DNA from: Streptomyces litmocidini
GTDB taxonomy: Bacteria > Actinomycetota > Actinomycetes > Streptomycetales > Streptomycetaceae
Direction: 5' to 3'
NCBI RefSeq assembly: GCF_014649755.1
Contig: NZ_BMTQ01000005.1
Span: forward strand, 434,001 to 498,000
Length of the DNA: 64,000 bases
Below the pieces are notes generated by a model. It ran no database searches and was not told the DNA's origin. It saw only the letters and a program-made list of their open reading frames with translations. The position numbers were made by a program, and so were the translations under genes. Below, in pieces: positions 34,643 through 42,847 of the stretch. How positions within the stretch are numbered: position 1 is the stretch's first letter; every line of letters begins with the position of its first letter.

Positions 34643-35805
34643 CGCGGATCGATCTGACCGGACTCGACGTGCGGCCCGCGCAGGTGTGGGGCGGGGTGCG
34701 GCTCGTGCCGCTGGTGCGGGACGAGCCGGTGCCGGGGCTGCGGCTGCGCAGGGAGGTGTACGAGGGGTGGGGCGGGGCCTCCGTGGAGCTGGGCGACCGC
34801 ACCTCGTACACCTCGTACGTCCCGCACGGTTTCGTCGCCGACTGGACGGGGGCGGGGGCGGAGTCCGCCGTGTACGGGTCGCGGCTCGGGGGCGAGGCGG
34901 TGCCGGGGTGCGTGCCCCTGCGGCGGATCCACCGGATGGCCGGGCGCCGGCGCGGCAAGGACGGGCGCGCCGAACGGCGGCTGCGGTTCCTGCCGCTGCA
35001 CCTGGCCCTGGAGGGGTACCTCGCGCTGCACTTCGGGGGGCCGTCCGTGGTCTGGGACGACTGGTCCCGGGAGGCGCTGCGGCGCGGTCTCTCGCCGCGC
35101 GCGGAGGCGGCGTACGCGGGGTGGGCGGTGCCGGGCCTCGCGGAGGCGCTGCGGGTCTTCGAGCTGCATCCGGGCCAGTGCGGGCTGCTCCTGTACGTGG
35201 CGGACGCGCCGGCGGCGGCGTTCGTGGTGCCGCACCCGGACGACTACCGGCTGCTGCACCCGACGCTGGTCGAGGACCTGTACGGGGAGCTGGTCCACCA
35301 GTACGCCCACTACGGCGCCCCGGTGCCCGAGTTCACGGCGCGGATCCGGGACGCGGCCGGCGGCATCCGGGACCTCGCCGACCTGCGGGCGGCGGCGCGG
35401 GAGCAGGAGCGGTCCTGGGCGACGGCGCACGACGGGCTGATGGCGCGCGACCTGCTGGAGACGCCGTACTCCTTCGAGCGGGTCCACCGGATGGACGGGT
35501 TCGGCCTGTACCGGTTCCTCCCGCCGTTCGAACGGGGCGGGCGGGAGCAGCACATCGGCGAGGTGATCACCGACCGGAAGGGGCGGGCGGCGTACCTGAA
35601 GACCTTCCGGCTCTCCGAGAACCAGATCCGGAAGGGGTACCTCCTGAACCGGCTGGCGGACTGCGACTGGCACCTCGGCCGGACCGCGGAGGCGCTCGGG
35701 ACCTCGTACGCCGAGCTGGTCCGGCGGGTGCGGGGCGCGGGCCTCGGCGGGCTCCTCGACGCCCACGTGGTGGCGCGGCGGCTGCGCGAGGACCGGGAAG
35801 GCTGA
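34639..35805 (+). CDS. ARPP-2-like protein with C-terminal Fis-type helix-turn-helix
   Basis: This is a predicted cytoplasmic protein of 388 residues. Its front (LDVRPAQVWGGVRLVPLVRD) resembles what I remember of the ARPP domains, families seen beside ADP-ribosylglycohydrolases and rhodanese-phosphatase proteins in conflict and RNA-repair contexts. Residues about 341-375 (CDWHLGRTAEALGTSYAELV then RRVRGAGLGGLL) look like a Fis-type helix-turn-helix of the kind at the end of NtrC regulators. The GTG start overlaps the stop of the vWA gene, which indicates a coupled pair. The function is unknown; an RNA or DNA binding role with the vWA partner is a working idea. The glnII GlnR box begins one base after its stop codon. 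Confidence 0.55.
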   Translation: MTRIDLTGLDVRPAQVWGGVRLVPLVRDEPVPGLRLRREVYEGWGGASVELGDRTSYTSYVPHGFVADWTGAGAESAVYGSRLGGEAVPGCVPLRRIHRMAGRRRGKDGRAERRLRFLPLHLALEGYLALHFGGPSVVWDDWSREALRRGLSPRAEAAYAGWAVPGLAEALRVFELHPGQCGLLLYVADAPAAAFVVPHPDDYRLLHPTLVEDLYGELVHQYAHYGAPVPEFTARIRDAAGGIRDLADLRAAAREQERSWATAHDGLMARDLLETPYSFERVHRMDGFGLYRFLPPFERGGREQHIGEVITDRKGRAAYLKTFRLSENQIRKGYLLNRLADCDWHLGRTAEALGTSYAELVRRVRGAGLGGLLDAHVVARRLREDREG

Positions 35806-35843
35806 GTAACACGGGGTTCACATTCGGGCAACCGACGGGAAAT
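35806..35843 (+). promoter_or_regulatory. GlnR box upstream of glnII
   Basis: The a-n6-b-n6-a-n6-b pattern is present: GTAAC at 35806-35810, TTCAC at 35817-35821, GCAAC at 35828-35832 and GAAAT at 35839-35843. Two of the four sites deviate, so it is weaker than the glnA box. It starts directly after the stop codon of the upstream gene. Confidence 0.78.
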
Positions 35844-35961
35844 CCCGTGTTGCGAAGCTGCGGTCGAACACACACCGCGCAGTCGGCGCGGTGACCGCAG
35901 CTTCTCGCAGTGCCGCGAGCCGCGGCGGACCCCCGCAGCAGCACGCCAAAGGATGAGACCC

Positions 35962-36993
35962 GTGACCTTCAAGGCTGAGTACATCTGGATCGACGGCACC
36001 GAGCCGACCGCGAAGCTTCGCTCCAAGACGAAGATCATCGCGGGTGAGGGCCTCGCCCTGGAGGAGCTGCCGATCTGGGGCTTCGACGGTTCCAGCACGA
36101 ACCAGGCCGAGGGCCACGCCTCGGACCGCGTCCTCAAGCCGGTCTTCTCCTGCCCGGACCCGATCCGCGGCGGCAACGACATCCTGGTGCTGTGCGAGGT
36201 CCTCAACACGGACATGACGCCGCACTCCTCCAACACCCGCGCCGCGCTGGCCGAGGTCGCCGGGCGCTACGCCGCGCAGGAGTCGATCTTCGGCATCGAG
36301 CAGGAGTACACCTTCTTCGACGGCACCCGTCCGCTCGGCTTCCCGGTGAACGGCTTCCCGGCCCCGCAGGGCGGTTACTACTGCGGCGTCGGCGTGGACG
36401 AGATCCACGGCCGCCCGGTCGTCGAGGCGCACCTGGAGAACTGCCTCAAGGCCGGTCTCGGCATCTCCGGCATCAACGCCGAGGTCATGCCCGGCCAGTG
36501 GGAGTTCCAGGTCGGCCCGCTGGCCCCGCTCGAGGTCTCGGACCAGCTGTGGATCGCCCGCTGGCTGCTCTACCGCACGGCCGAGGACTTCAACGTCGCC
36601 GCGACGCTGGACCCGAAGCCGGTGAAGGGCGACTGGAACGGCGCGGGCGCGCACACCAACTTCTCCACCAAGGCGATGCGCGAGGGCTACGACGCGATCA
36701 TCACCGCGTGCGAGGCGCTCGGCGAGGGCTCGAAGCCGCTCGACCACGTCAAGAACTACGGCGCCGGCATCGACGAGCGCCTGACGGGCCTTCACGAGAC
36801 CGCCCCGTGGGACGAGTACTCCTACGGCGTCTCGGACCGCGGCGCCTCGGTCCGCATCCCGTGGCAGGTCGAGCAGGACCAGAAGGGCTACATCGAGGAC
36901 CGCCGCCCGAACGCGAACGTGGACCCGTACGTGGTGACCCGCCTCATCGTGGACACCTGCTGCGAGGCCCTGGAGAAGGCCGGCCAGGTCTGA
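35962..36993 (+). CDS. glnII: Glutamine synthetase type II
   Basis: This is a second, eukaryote-type glutamine synthetase that assimilates ammonium. It has 343 residues, typical of GSII. WGFDGSSTNQAEGHASD, FGIEQEYTFF, INAEVMPGQWEFQVGP and DWNGAGAHTNFST are the family motifs. There is no adenylylation tyrosine region as in GSI. The GTG at 35962 is chosen because AAAGGA lies eight bases before it, while the ATG at 35953 directly abuts AAAGG. It is expected to be induced by GlnR under nitrogen limitation through the box at 35806-35843, as with glnA about 8 kb upstream. Confidence 0.97.
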   Translation: MTFKAEYIWIDGTEPTAKLRSKTKIIAGEGLALEELPIWGFDGSSTNQAEGHASDRVLKPVFSCPDPIRGGNDILVLCEVLNTDMTPHSSNTRAALAEVAGRYAAQESIFGIEQEYTFFDGTRPLGFPVNGFPAPQGGYYCGVGVDEIHGRPVVEAHLENCLKAGLGISGINAEVMPGQWEFQVGPLAPLEVSDQLWIARWLLYRTAEDFNVAATLDPKPVKGDWNGAGAHTNFSTKAMREGYDAIITACEALGEGSKPLDHVKNYGAGIDERLTGLHETAPWDEYSYGVSDRGASVRIPWQVEQDQKGYIEDRRPNANVDPYVVTRLIVDTCCEALEKAGQV

Positions 36994-37010
36994 TCCCCCG
37001 CACACCCGGA

Positions 37011-37047
37011 CAGGGGCGCCCGCCGTTTCGCACGGCGGGCGCCCCTG
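37011..37047 (+). terminator. Terminator hairpin after glnII
   Basis: A perfect 16-bp stem (37011-37026 with 37032-37047) around a TTCGC loop begins 18 bases after the stop codon. The bases from 37048 to 37252 are GC-rich and hold nothing that I can name apart from the promoter-like sequence before the small gene at 37253. Confidence 0.87.
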
Positions 37048-37252
37048 CGGCGTCGTCGGTGCCGCCCGCGACGGCGGGGCCGTGCCCGGCATCACGGTGG
37101 AGACCGGGAACGGGGAGAAGCGCGTCCGGCCGTCCGGGGAGGACCCGGCCGGGCGCGTACGGCACAGGGGGCGGGCCGCCGGTCCCCGGCCGGTCGGGGA
37201 TGTGACGTGACAGGGGGTGCTCAGCTCGTTTCCCTCCTGGTTTAATAGGGAT

Positions 37253-37375
37253 ATGGCCATCATGCAGAACGACACCGCGACGGGTCGCCACGACCTCGAG
37301 CCGTTCTGGCCTTCCCGTCAGCACCACGACTTCGACCGGTGCTGTCGACGCGTGAGGAACGCGTCGGCCCTCTAA
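37253..37375 (+). CDS. Possible small protein or leader peptide (40 residues)
   Basis: A short frame from ATG 37253 to TAA 37373-37375 encodes MAIMQNDTATGRHDLEPFWP and then SRQHHDFDRCCRRVRNASAL. TTTAAT at 37241-37246 with a six-base gap to the ATG fits a leaderless start. The two adjacent cysteines and the RVRNASAL ending look like conserved Streptomyces leader peptides that precede regulated genes. It ends 96 bases before the winged-helix gene. A small hairpin (GATCGG at 37382 pairing with CCGATC ending 37399) lies between them, so transcription attenuation is conceivable. Confidence 0.5.
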   Translation: MAIMQNDTATGRHDLEPFWPSRQHHDFDRCCRRVRNASAL

Positions 37376-37471
37376 CGCCCCGATCGGTACGGTCCGATCC
37401 CGGCCTTCGGCCCACGCGCACGACGTACGAGACCCCTCCGTCCGTTCCCCGCGCGAAAGAGCTGACCCGCC

Positions 37472-38038
37472 ATGGCCCACACCCAGACCGCCCCCCTCCA
37501 GACCGCCTCCCTCACCGCCGTCCGCCCCGGCCGGCACCGACTGCGCGCCGTCGACCCCGACGAGGTCGTGGACCTCTCCCAGGTGGCGGACTTCCTGCCG
37601 CCCGGCGCCACCCTGCTGCCCGCGCCCCAGCACGCGTTGCCGACGCTGCCGGGACGGCCGCCGATGGTCGGGTACCTCGTCCTCGTCCCGGCCGACCGGC
37701 AGCCGCGCCTGCCCGCCGCCCCCGCCTCCGTCCCGGCTCCCGGCGCGGCGGAGGAGCAGGGGCCGGTGACCATCGACGGCGTCCAGCGGATCGCCCACGT
37801 CGACGGACGGGCGCTCGACCTGACGTACCTGGAGTTCGAGCTGCTCGCCCACCTGGTGGCGCACCCCCACCGGGTGCACACCCGCGACCAGTTGGTCACG
37901 ACGGTGTGGGGGTACGGACACGTGGGCGACGGCCGGACGGTCGACGTCCACGTGGCCCGACTGCGCCGCAAGCTGGGCGCCGAACACCGCCACACGATCC
38001 AGACGGTGCGGCGGGTCGGCTACAAGTACACCCCCTGA
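37472..38038 (+). CDS. Orphan winged-helix DNA-binding protein (OmpR/PhoB-type output domain)
   Basis: This is a 188-residue protein with a C-terminal Trans_reg_C domain (about residues 95-188): LDLTYLEFELLAHLVAHPHR, VHTRDQLVTTVWGYGHVGDG, TVDVHVARLRRKLGAEHRHT, and the final IQTVRRVGYKYTP. The first 90 residues are not a receiver domain. They contain no phosphorylatable aspartate pattern and include a variable Pro/Ala segment. No histidine kinase gene is nearby. It therefore probably responds to something other than phosphorylation, or is constitutive and controlled by its amount. It lies downstream of a possible leader peptide. Confidence 0.85.
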   Translation: MAHTQTAPLQTASLTAVRPGRHRLRAVDPDEVVDLSQVADFLPPGATLLPAPQHALPTLPGRPPMVGYLVLVPADRQPRLPAAPASVPAPGAAEEQGPVTIDGVQRIAHVDGRALDLTYLEFELLAHLVAHPHRVHTRDQLVTTVWGYGHVGDGRTVDVHVARLRRKLGAEHRHTIQTVRRVGYKYTP

Positions 38039-38131
38039 CCGGACCTCCGGGGTCCTCGTTCCTCCCCCGGCGGAATCCTCCCGGAGCGGAACCCCCTGGC
38101 TCCGGCCGTGCCCGCCGGGCAGGCTCGGACC

Positions 38132-39130
38132 ATGAGACTGCTGATGCTCGGAGGCACGGAGTTCGTCGGCCGCGCGATCGTCGAGGACGCGCTCGCACGG
38201 GGCTGGGAGGTGACGGTCTTCCACCGCGGCCGGCACGCGGCTCCGGCGGGGGCCGCGTCGCTGATCGGGGACCGCGCGGCCCCCGGCGGCCTCGCCGCGC
38301 TCGCCACCGGTTCCTGGGACGCCGTCGTGGACACCTGGTCGGCCGCGCCCTCGGCGGTCCGGGACGCGGCCCGGCTGCTCGCGGACCGGGCGGGGCGGTA
38401 CGCGTACGTGTCGAGCCGTTCCGTGTACGCCTGGCCGCCCGCCGCCGGGCTCACGGAGGAGGGCCCGCTGGTGCAGGGCTCCCCCGACGACGGGGACGTG
38501 CCCTACCCGGAGTCCAAGCGGGGCGGCGAGCTCGCCGCCACCGCCGCCCTCGGGCCCGACCGGACGCTGCTCGTCCGGGCGGGCCTGATCCTCGGCCCGT
38601 ACGAGAACGTGGGCCGGCTCCCCTGGTGGCTGGGCCGGATCGCGCGCGGCGGTCCCGTCCTCGCGCCCGGGCCGCGGACGCTGCCGATCCAGTACATCGA
38701 CGTCCGCGACCTCGCCGCATGGACGCTGGACGCGGTGGCCGCCGGGCTCTCGGGGCCGTACAACCTCGTCTCGCCGCCCGGCCACACCACCATGGGCGGG
38801 CTCCTCGACGCCTGCGTACGGTCGACCGGGTCCGACGCCGAGCTGCGCTGGACGGAGCCGGAGGCGCTCCTCGCGGCCGGGGCGGCGCCCTGGACGGAGC
38901 TTCCGGGGTGGCTGCCGCCGGGCGAGACGTACGACGCGATGCACACCGCCGACGTCTCCCGGGCGCTCGCGACGGGGCTGCGGTGCCGGCCGGTGGAGGA
39001 GACGGTCGCGGACACCTGGGCGTGGCTGGAGTCCCTCGGCGGCGCCGCGCCCCAACGCCCGGACCGGCAGGGCGCCGGGCTCTCCCCGGAACGGGAGGCG
39101 GAGGTCTGGGCGGCGCTGACGAAGGGGTGA
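38132..39130 (+). CDS. NAD-dependent epimerase/reductase family protein (extended SDR)
   Basis: This is a predicted cytoplasmic extended-SDR protein of 332 residues. MRLLMLGGTEFVGRAIVEDA is an isoflavone reductase-like or epimerase cofactor motif. YAYVSSRSVY and the YPESKRGGE segment give the S-Y-K catalytic residues, and IQYIDVRDLAAW and PYNLVSPPGHTTMG are typical of the group. The substrate is unknown. CAGGCT with a six-base gap to the ATG suggests a leaderless transcript. The second copy of the large palindromic element begins right after the gene. Confidence 0.87.
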   Translation: MRLLMLGGTEFVGRAIVEDALARGWEVTVFHRGRHAAPAGAASLIGDRAAPGGLAALATGSWDAVVDTWSAAPSAVRDAARLLADRAGRYAYVSSRSVYAWPPAAGLTEEGPLVQGSPDDGDVPYPESKRGGELAATAALGPDRTLLVRAGLILGPYENVGRLPWWLGRIARGGPVLAPGPRTLPIQYIDVRDLAAWTLDAVAAGLSGPYNLVSPPGHTTMGGLLDACVRSTGSDAELRWTEPEALLAAGAAPWTELPGWLPPGETYDAMHTADVSRALATGLRCRPVEETVADTWAWLESLGGAAPQRPDRQGAGLSPEREAEVWAALTKG

Positions 39131-39139
39131 GGCCCCGAA

Positions 39140-39575
39140 CGGGCCGCGGCCCTGCTGGGCGGTGCCCCGCCCGTGCGAGGCCGCGCCCGGCTGGGCGGCG
39201 CCCCCCGGTCCGTGTGGGACCCGCGCCCTGCGGGGCGGTGCCCCTCCCGCACCCCCCGTGTGGGCAATCGTCCCGCTGGGGCGAGGGGGGTCCCCCCTGC
39301 TCGAGCGAAGCCGAGAGCTTGGGGGAGGGTGGGCACACGGGACGGCGCCCTCCAGCGGCGCCTCCGCGTTCCGGGCCTGGACCCGCACCACGCGTGCGCC
39401 GTGCCCGTCGGTGCGGGTCCGGGCGCAGCAGCCTCGGGCGCCGACAGGGGCGCCGTTCCGTTGTGCCCACCCGTTCCGCCCCAGCGGAACGAATGCCCAC
39501 AACGGCGGGGCGCCGCCCACAACGGCGGGGACGCCGCCCGCAGCGGCGGGGCGCGGGGCGGGCACCGCCCCGGCG
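39140..39575. repeat. Large palindromic interspersed element, copy B (inverted relative to copy A)
   Basis: The core at 39260-39500 has the same arms as copy A (GTGGGCAATCGTCCCGCTGG on the left, its near-complement with CCAGCGGAACGAATGCCCAC on the right). The central hairpin and the outer 45-bp and GGGCGGCGCC-type repeats appear in reverse order compared with copy A. The core is 43 bases longer because a smaller palindrome is inserted in the left arm (about 39284-39326). The element fills most of the gap between the epimerase and phosphatase genes. Downstream, 39576-39713 holds the promoter region of the phosphatase. Confidence 0.85.
39284..39326. repeat. Nested small palindrome within element copy B
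   Basis: About 43 bases replace the GAAC found at this place in copy A. The insert holds CCCCCC, GCTCGAGCGAAGCCGAGAGC and GGGGGAG, able to fold as CCCCC-GCTC loop GAGC-GGGGG. I recall similar TCGAGCGAAGCCGAGAG hairpins scattered in many Streptomyces genomes. Confidence 0.75.
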
Positions 39576-39713
39576 GGCGCGGCCCGCGACGGGGGGCGGA
39601 GTGGGCGCCGTTCCGGCGGAACGGGGCGCCGGGTGTTTCGTGAGGGTCTGCTCGGAGGGGGGCGATCCATTACCGTTCGACAGGAACGTGTACGAATCGA
39701 AGGAATCGACGCC

Positions 39714-40514
39714 ATGCCCGCCATCCCCGCCACCTCCGTCGCCAACCTCCGCGACCTCGGCGGCCTGCCGCTGGGCGACGGGCGGGCGGTCCGGCCCGGC
39801 GTCGTCCTCCGTTCCGCGCTGCTCGACCGGCTCGACCCCGACGAACCCGCCGTGGCCGGGCTCGGCATCCGTACCGTCGTCGACTTCCGGACGGCGACCG
39901 AGCGCGCCGACCGGCCGGACCGGCTGCCGCCCGGCGCCCGGCTGCTCGTCGCGGACGTCCTCGCCGACCACCTGGCCGGCAGCGGGCTGCCGCCCGCCGC
40001 GCGCCTGAAGACCCTGCTCGCCGATCCGGCGCTCGCCGAGGAGCACCTCGGCGGCGGCCGGGTCCGGGCGGCCTTCGCCCGGACCTACCGGACCTTCGTC
40101 TCCGGCGACTCCGCCCGTGCCTCCTACCGGACCCTGCTCGACGAGCTGGGCGCGCCGGGCGCGGGGCCGCTGCTCTTCCACTGCTCGGCGGGCAAGGACC
40201 GTACGGGCTGGGCGGCGACGGTCGTCCTGTCCCTGCTCGGAGCGGACGAGGAGACCGTGCGGTCCGAGTACCTGGCGGTCAACCCGGCGGTACGGCTGGC
40301 GTTCGCGCCCATGATCGAGGGCTTCACGGCGCAGGGCGGCGACCCCGAGCTCGCGCTCGAACTGATCGGTGTCCTGCCGGAGTACCTGGACGCGGCGCTC
40401 GACGAAGTGGCGGTCCGGCACGGGACGATGGAGAAGTACGTGCGGGAGGGCCTCGGCGTCCCGGACGAGGTGACGGCCCTGATCCGCGAGCGCCTGACGG
40501 TCCCGGCGGTCTGA
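39714..40514 (+). CDS. Protein-tyrosine/serine phosphatase (PTP superfamily, Y_phosphatase3 type)
   Basis: This is a predicted phosphatase of 266 residues related to M. tuberculosis PtpB. NLRDLGGLPLGDGRAVRPG is the family's N-terminal motif. LLFHCSAGKDRTGWAATV holds the P-loop C-x5-R signature HCSAGKDRTG. The C-terminal part holds helices ending LIRERLTVPAV. It may act on phosphotyrosine, phosphoserine or phosphoinositides. AAGGA lies nine bases before the ATG. It follows the palindromic element, and no kinase gene is adjacent. Confidence 0.9.
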   Translation: MPAIPATSVANLRDLGGLPLGDGRAVRPGVVLRSALLDRLDPDEPAVAGLGIRTVVDFRTATERADRPDRLPPGARLLVADVLADHLAGSGLPPAARLKTLLADPALAEEHLGGGRVRAAFARTYRTFVSGDSARASYRTLLDELGAPGAGPLLFHCSAGKDRTGWAATVVLSLLGADEETVRSEYLAVNPAVRLAFAPMIEGFTAQGGDPELALELIGVLPEYLDAALDEVAVRHGTMEKYVREGLGVPDEVTALIRERLTVPAV

Positions 40515-40570
40515 ACCTCCCCCGTGCGGGCCCGGGGTGACCATCGGAAGAATCGCTCGTTCTGCTGAAC

Positions 40571-42847
40571 GTGAGCACCCAGGATCTCGTTCCCTCGCCC
40601 GTGGGTCCCGTCGACGTCGAACAGGCCGAGGCCGCGCTCGTCGAGCGGTATCCACGGCTCGTCCGCATCGCCTATCTCGTCCTGCCGCCGGCGCTCGGCC
40701 GCAACCGCCGGGTGCTGACCGCGCACGCCCTCGTCCAGCGGTCGCTGCCCCGCCGCCGGGTCCCGGGCCCGGCGGTGCCCGGTCCGCGACGGGACGAGGA
40801 CGCGGTGGATCCGGGCTACGCGTACGTGCGGGGCGAGGTCCTGCGGCAGGCGCTGGTCGCCGGGTTGCCGCTCCGGCGCCTCGCGCTGCCGCGCCGGGCC
40901 CAGTTCCCGCCGCTGCTCCCGCACGTGTGGGGGCTCCGTCTCTTCCCCCGGGTGGGCGGCGCCGACGAGCTCGCCCTGGACCAGCGGCTGTCCCGGCTCT
41001 CCGGCCCCGGCCGCGCGGCGTACGTGCTCCGCGGTCTGGAGCGCCAGGGCGACCCGGAGGTCCTGCGCGTCCTGGCGGCGGCGGGCGTCGGGGACCCGGC
41101 GGCGGCCCTGGCGGAGGCGGACGCGGTGGACTCGACGGCGGACGCGTCGGACGCCCCGGGCGCGTCGGAGGGCCCCGCCGCCGGTGCCCGTGCGGCGTCC
41201 GGGGGCGGCCCCCGGGGCGGCCGCTCCGACCGGGTGGGCGAGCAGGCCGGTCCGGGCGGGGCCGGTGGCCGTTCCGGCGAGGGCGGGCCGGGCCGGGGCG
41301 GCGGGCGGGCCGGAGCCGGGGTCGACGGCGGCTCGGTGCCGCCGGGCGGCGGTGCCGCGTCCGGAAGGCCTCCGGGCCCGGCAGGCGGCGACCCCGCCGC
41401 CGGGAACCCCCCGGCACCGGCAGGTGCCGATGCCGTGGTCGGGAGGCCTTCGGGCTCGTCCCGTACCGGTGGTGCTCCCGGACTCCCCCGGCGGCTCAGC
41501 GGTGCGGCGCTGCTCGAGTCCGACGAGTTCGATCCGTGCGCCCTGCAGGCGCGGCCGACCGATCTGATGCGGCGGCGGCAGCACGCCCGGGCCGCGTTCG
41601 TCGCCGTCGTGGCGCTCGTGGTGTGCGGGGCGCTGCTCGGGCTGCCCGGGGACGGCTGGGGCAGAAACGGTGCTGCGGCACCCTCGTACGCCCGCAACCC
41701 CGCCGCCGAGGCCGCTCTCGACCCCGGTGCGGTCAAGCGGGTGGACCCGGCGGTCTGGCCGGGGTCGACGCGGCAGGACTTCTCCGTGTGGCCCGCGCGC
41801 GGCGGTCTGACCGGGGACGGCGCGCTGCTGCGGCGGGCGCTCGCCGTGTGGGCCCGGCCGGGCGGCTCCGTACGGTCCTCCGCGACGCCCGGGACGCCCG
41901 TCGGGCCGCCGATGGGGCCGCCGCAGCTGCTGTTCGCGGGGCGGGTCGACGCCATGCGGGTGGTGCTCTTCCACGACGGGCTGCGGGCCGTGCGGTACGC
42001 GGAGCCGGTCGAGGGGACGGCGGGCGCGGCGCTGGACTTCGCGCGGACGGACGCGGCCGACGCGGTCGGTTCGGCGGCACTGGTCGTCTCCCGTGCGGCG
42101 GGCAACGTCCGCTACCTGACGGCCCCGTGGGTGCGGGAGACGGCCGTACGGGACCTCCTCGCGCCCGCGAAGGCGCCCCGGCCGCTGGCGCGGGACGCCG
42201 ACGGGGTGACCGATCCCGTGCCGGGTTCCGCGCGGAGCGGCGCCTGTACCCGGTGGAACGCCCTCCGGGTGCGGGACGGCTCGGGGACGCGGCTCCTCAC
42301 CGATCTGGGCGAACTGGCCCCCGCCCGGCTGCTGTGGGGGCCGCCCGCCGCGCCCGTGGACGCGACGGGGACGGAGGCGCGGGAGGCCTGGGCGCGGACG
42401 GCGTGCCAGTTGGCGGAGGTGCGGGGGCGCGGGGTGCGGTCGGTGAACGCCTGGCGGTTCGCGCGGCAGCCGCTGCCGGGGGGCGCCGGGCACGGCACCT
42501 GGGTGTGCACGCGCGCGGAGACCTGGCGGGGCACGGGCAGCCGGGTCCTCGCCCAGTTCCTGGTCCCGTCGCCCGGCGTCCCGGCGGCGCTCGCGGCCCG
42601 CTCCGAGGGCTCGCCGGCCTGCGGGGTGCGGGATCCCCGGGTCCTGGCGGGCGTGCTGTGGCAGGCGCCGGACGGCGGCTGGTTCGTCCTGGCGGCGGGC
42701 AGCCGGGACTTCGCGTCCCTGGAGGTCTCGGGCGGGGTGAAGGGCCGTTCTGCCGGGCCGCTCCTGGCCGTGCGGGCGACGGCGGGCGCGCGGGCGGACC
42801 TGAACGGCACTCTGGGTGACGGCACGCGGAGGACGGCCCTGCGGTGA
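40571..42847 (+). CDS. Membrane-anchored protein with sigma-factor-like N-terminus
   Basis: This is a predicted single-pass membrane protein of 758 residues. The first 100 residues (ALVERYPRLVRIAYLVLPPA, TAHALVQRSLPRRR, GYAYVRGEVLRQAL) resemble region 2 of ECF sigma factors. A long Gly/Ala/Pro-rich disordered stretch (about residues 180-300) follows, then one membrane segment (about residues 340-357, AAFVAVVALVVCGALLG) and a C-terminal part of about 390 residues that is probably outside the cell. The start is GTG 40571 with a poor ribosome site. Its stop codon begins a 25-bp tandem repeat. I do not recognise a named family. The N-terminal similarity is visual and needs a structural test. Confidence 0.65.
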   Translation: MSTQDLVPSPVGPVDVEQAEAALVERYPRLVRIAYLVLPPALGRNRRVLTAHALVQRSLPRRRVPGPAVPGPRRDEDAVDPGYAYVRGEVLRQALVAGLPLRRLALPRRAQFPPLLPHVWGLRLFPRVGGADELALDQRLSRLSGPGRAAYVLRGLERQGDPEVLRVLAAAGVGDPAAALAEADAVDSTADASDAPGASEGPAAGARAASGGGPRGGRSDRVGEQAGPGGAGGRSGEGGPGRGGGRAGAGVDGGSVPPGGGAASGRPPGPAGGDPAAGNPPAPAGADAVVGRPSGSSRTGGAPGLPRRLSGAALLESDEFDPCALQARPTDLMRRRQHARAAFVAVVALVVCGALLGLPGDGWGRNGAAAPSYARNPAAEAALDPGAVKRVDPAVWPGSTRQDFSVWPARGGLTGDGALLRRALAVWARPGGSVRSSATPGTPVGPPMGPPQLLFAGRVDAMRVVLFHDGLRAVRYAEPVEGTAGAALDFARTDAADAVGSAALVVSRAAGNVRYLTAPWVRETAVRDLLAPAKAPRPLARDADGVTDPVPGSARSGACTRWNALRVRDGSGTRLLTDLGELAPARLLWGPPAAPVDATGTEAREAWARTACQLAEVRGRGVRSVNAWRFARQPLPGGAGHGTWVCTRAETWRGTGSRVLAQFLVPSPGVPAALAARSEGSPACGVRDPRVLAGVLWQAPDGGWFVLAAGSRDFASLEVSGGVKGRSAGPLLAVRATAGARADLNGTLGDGTRRTALR

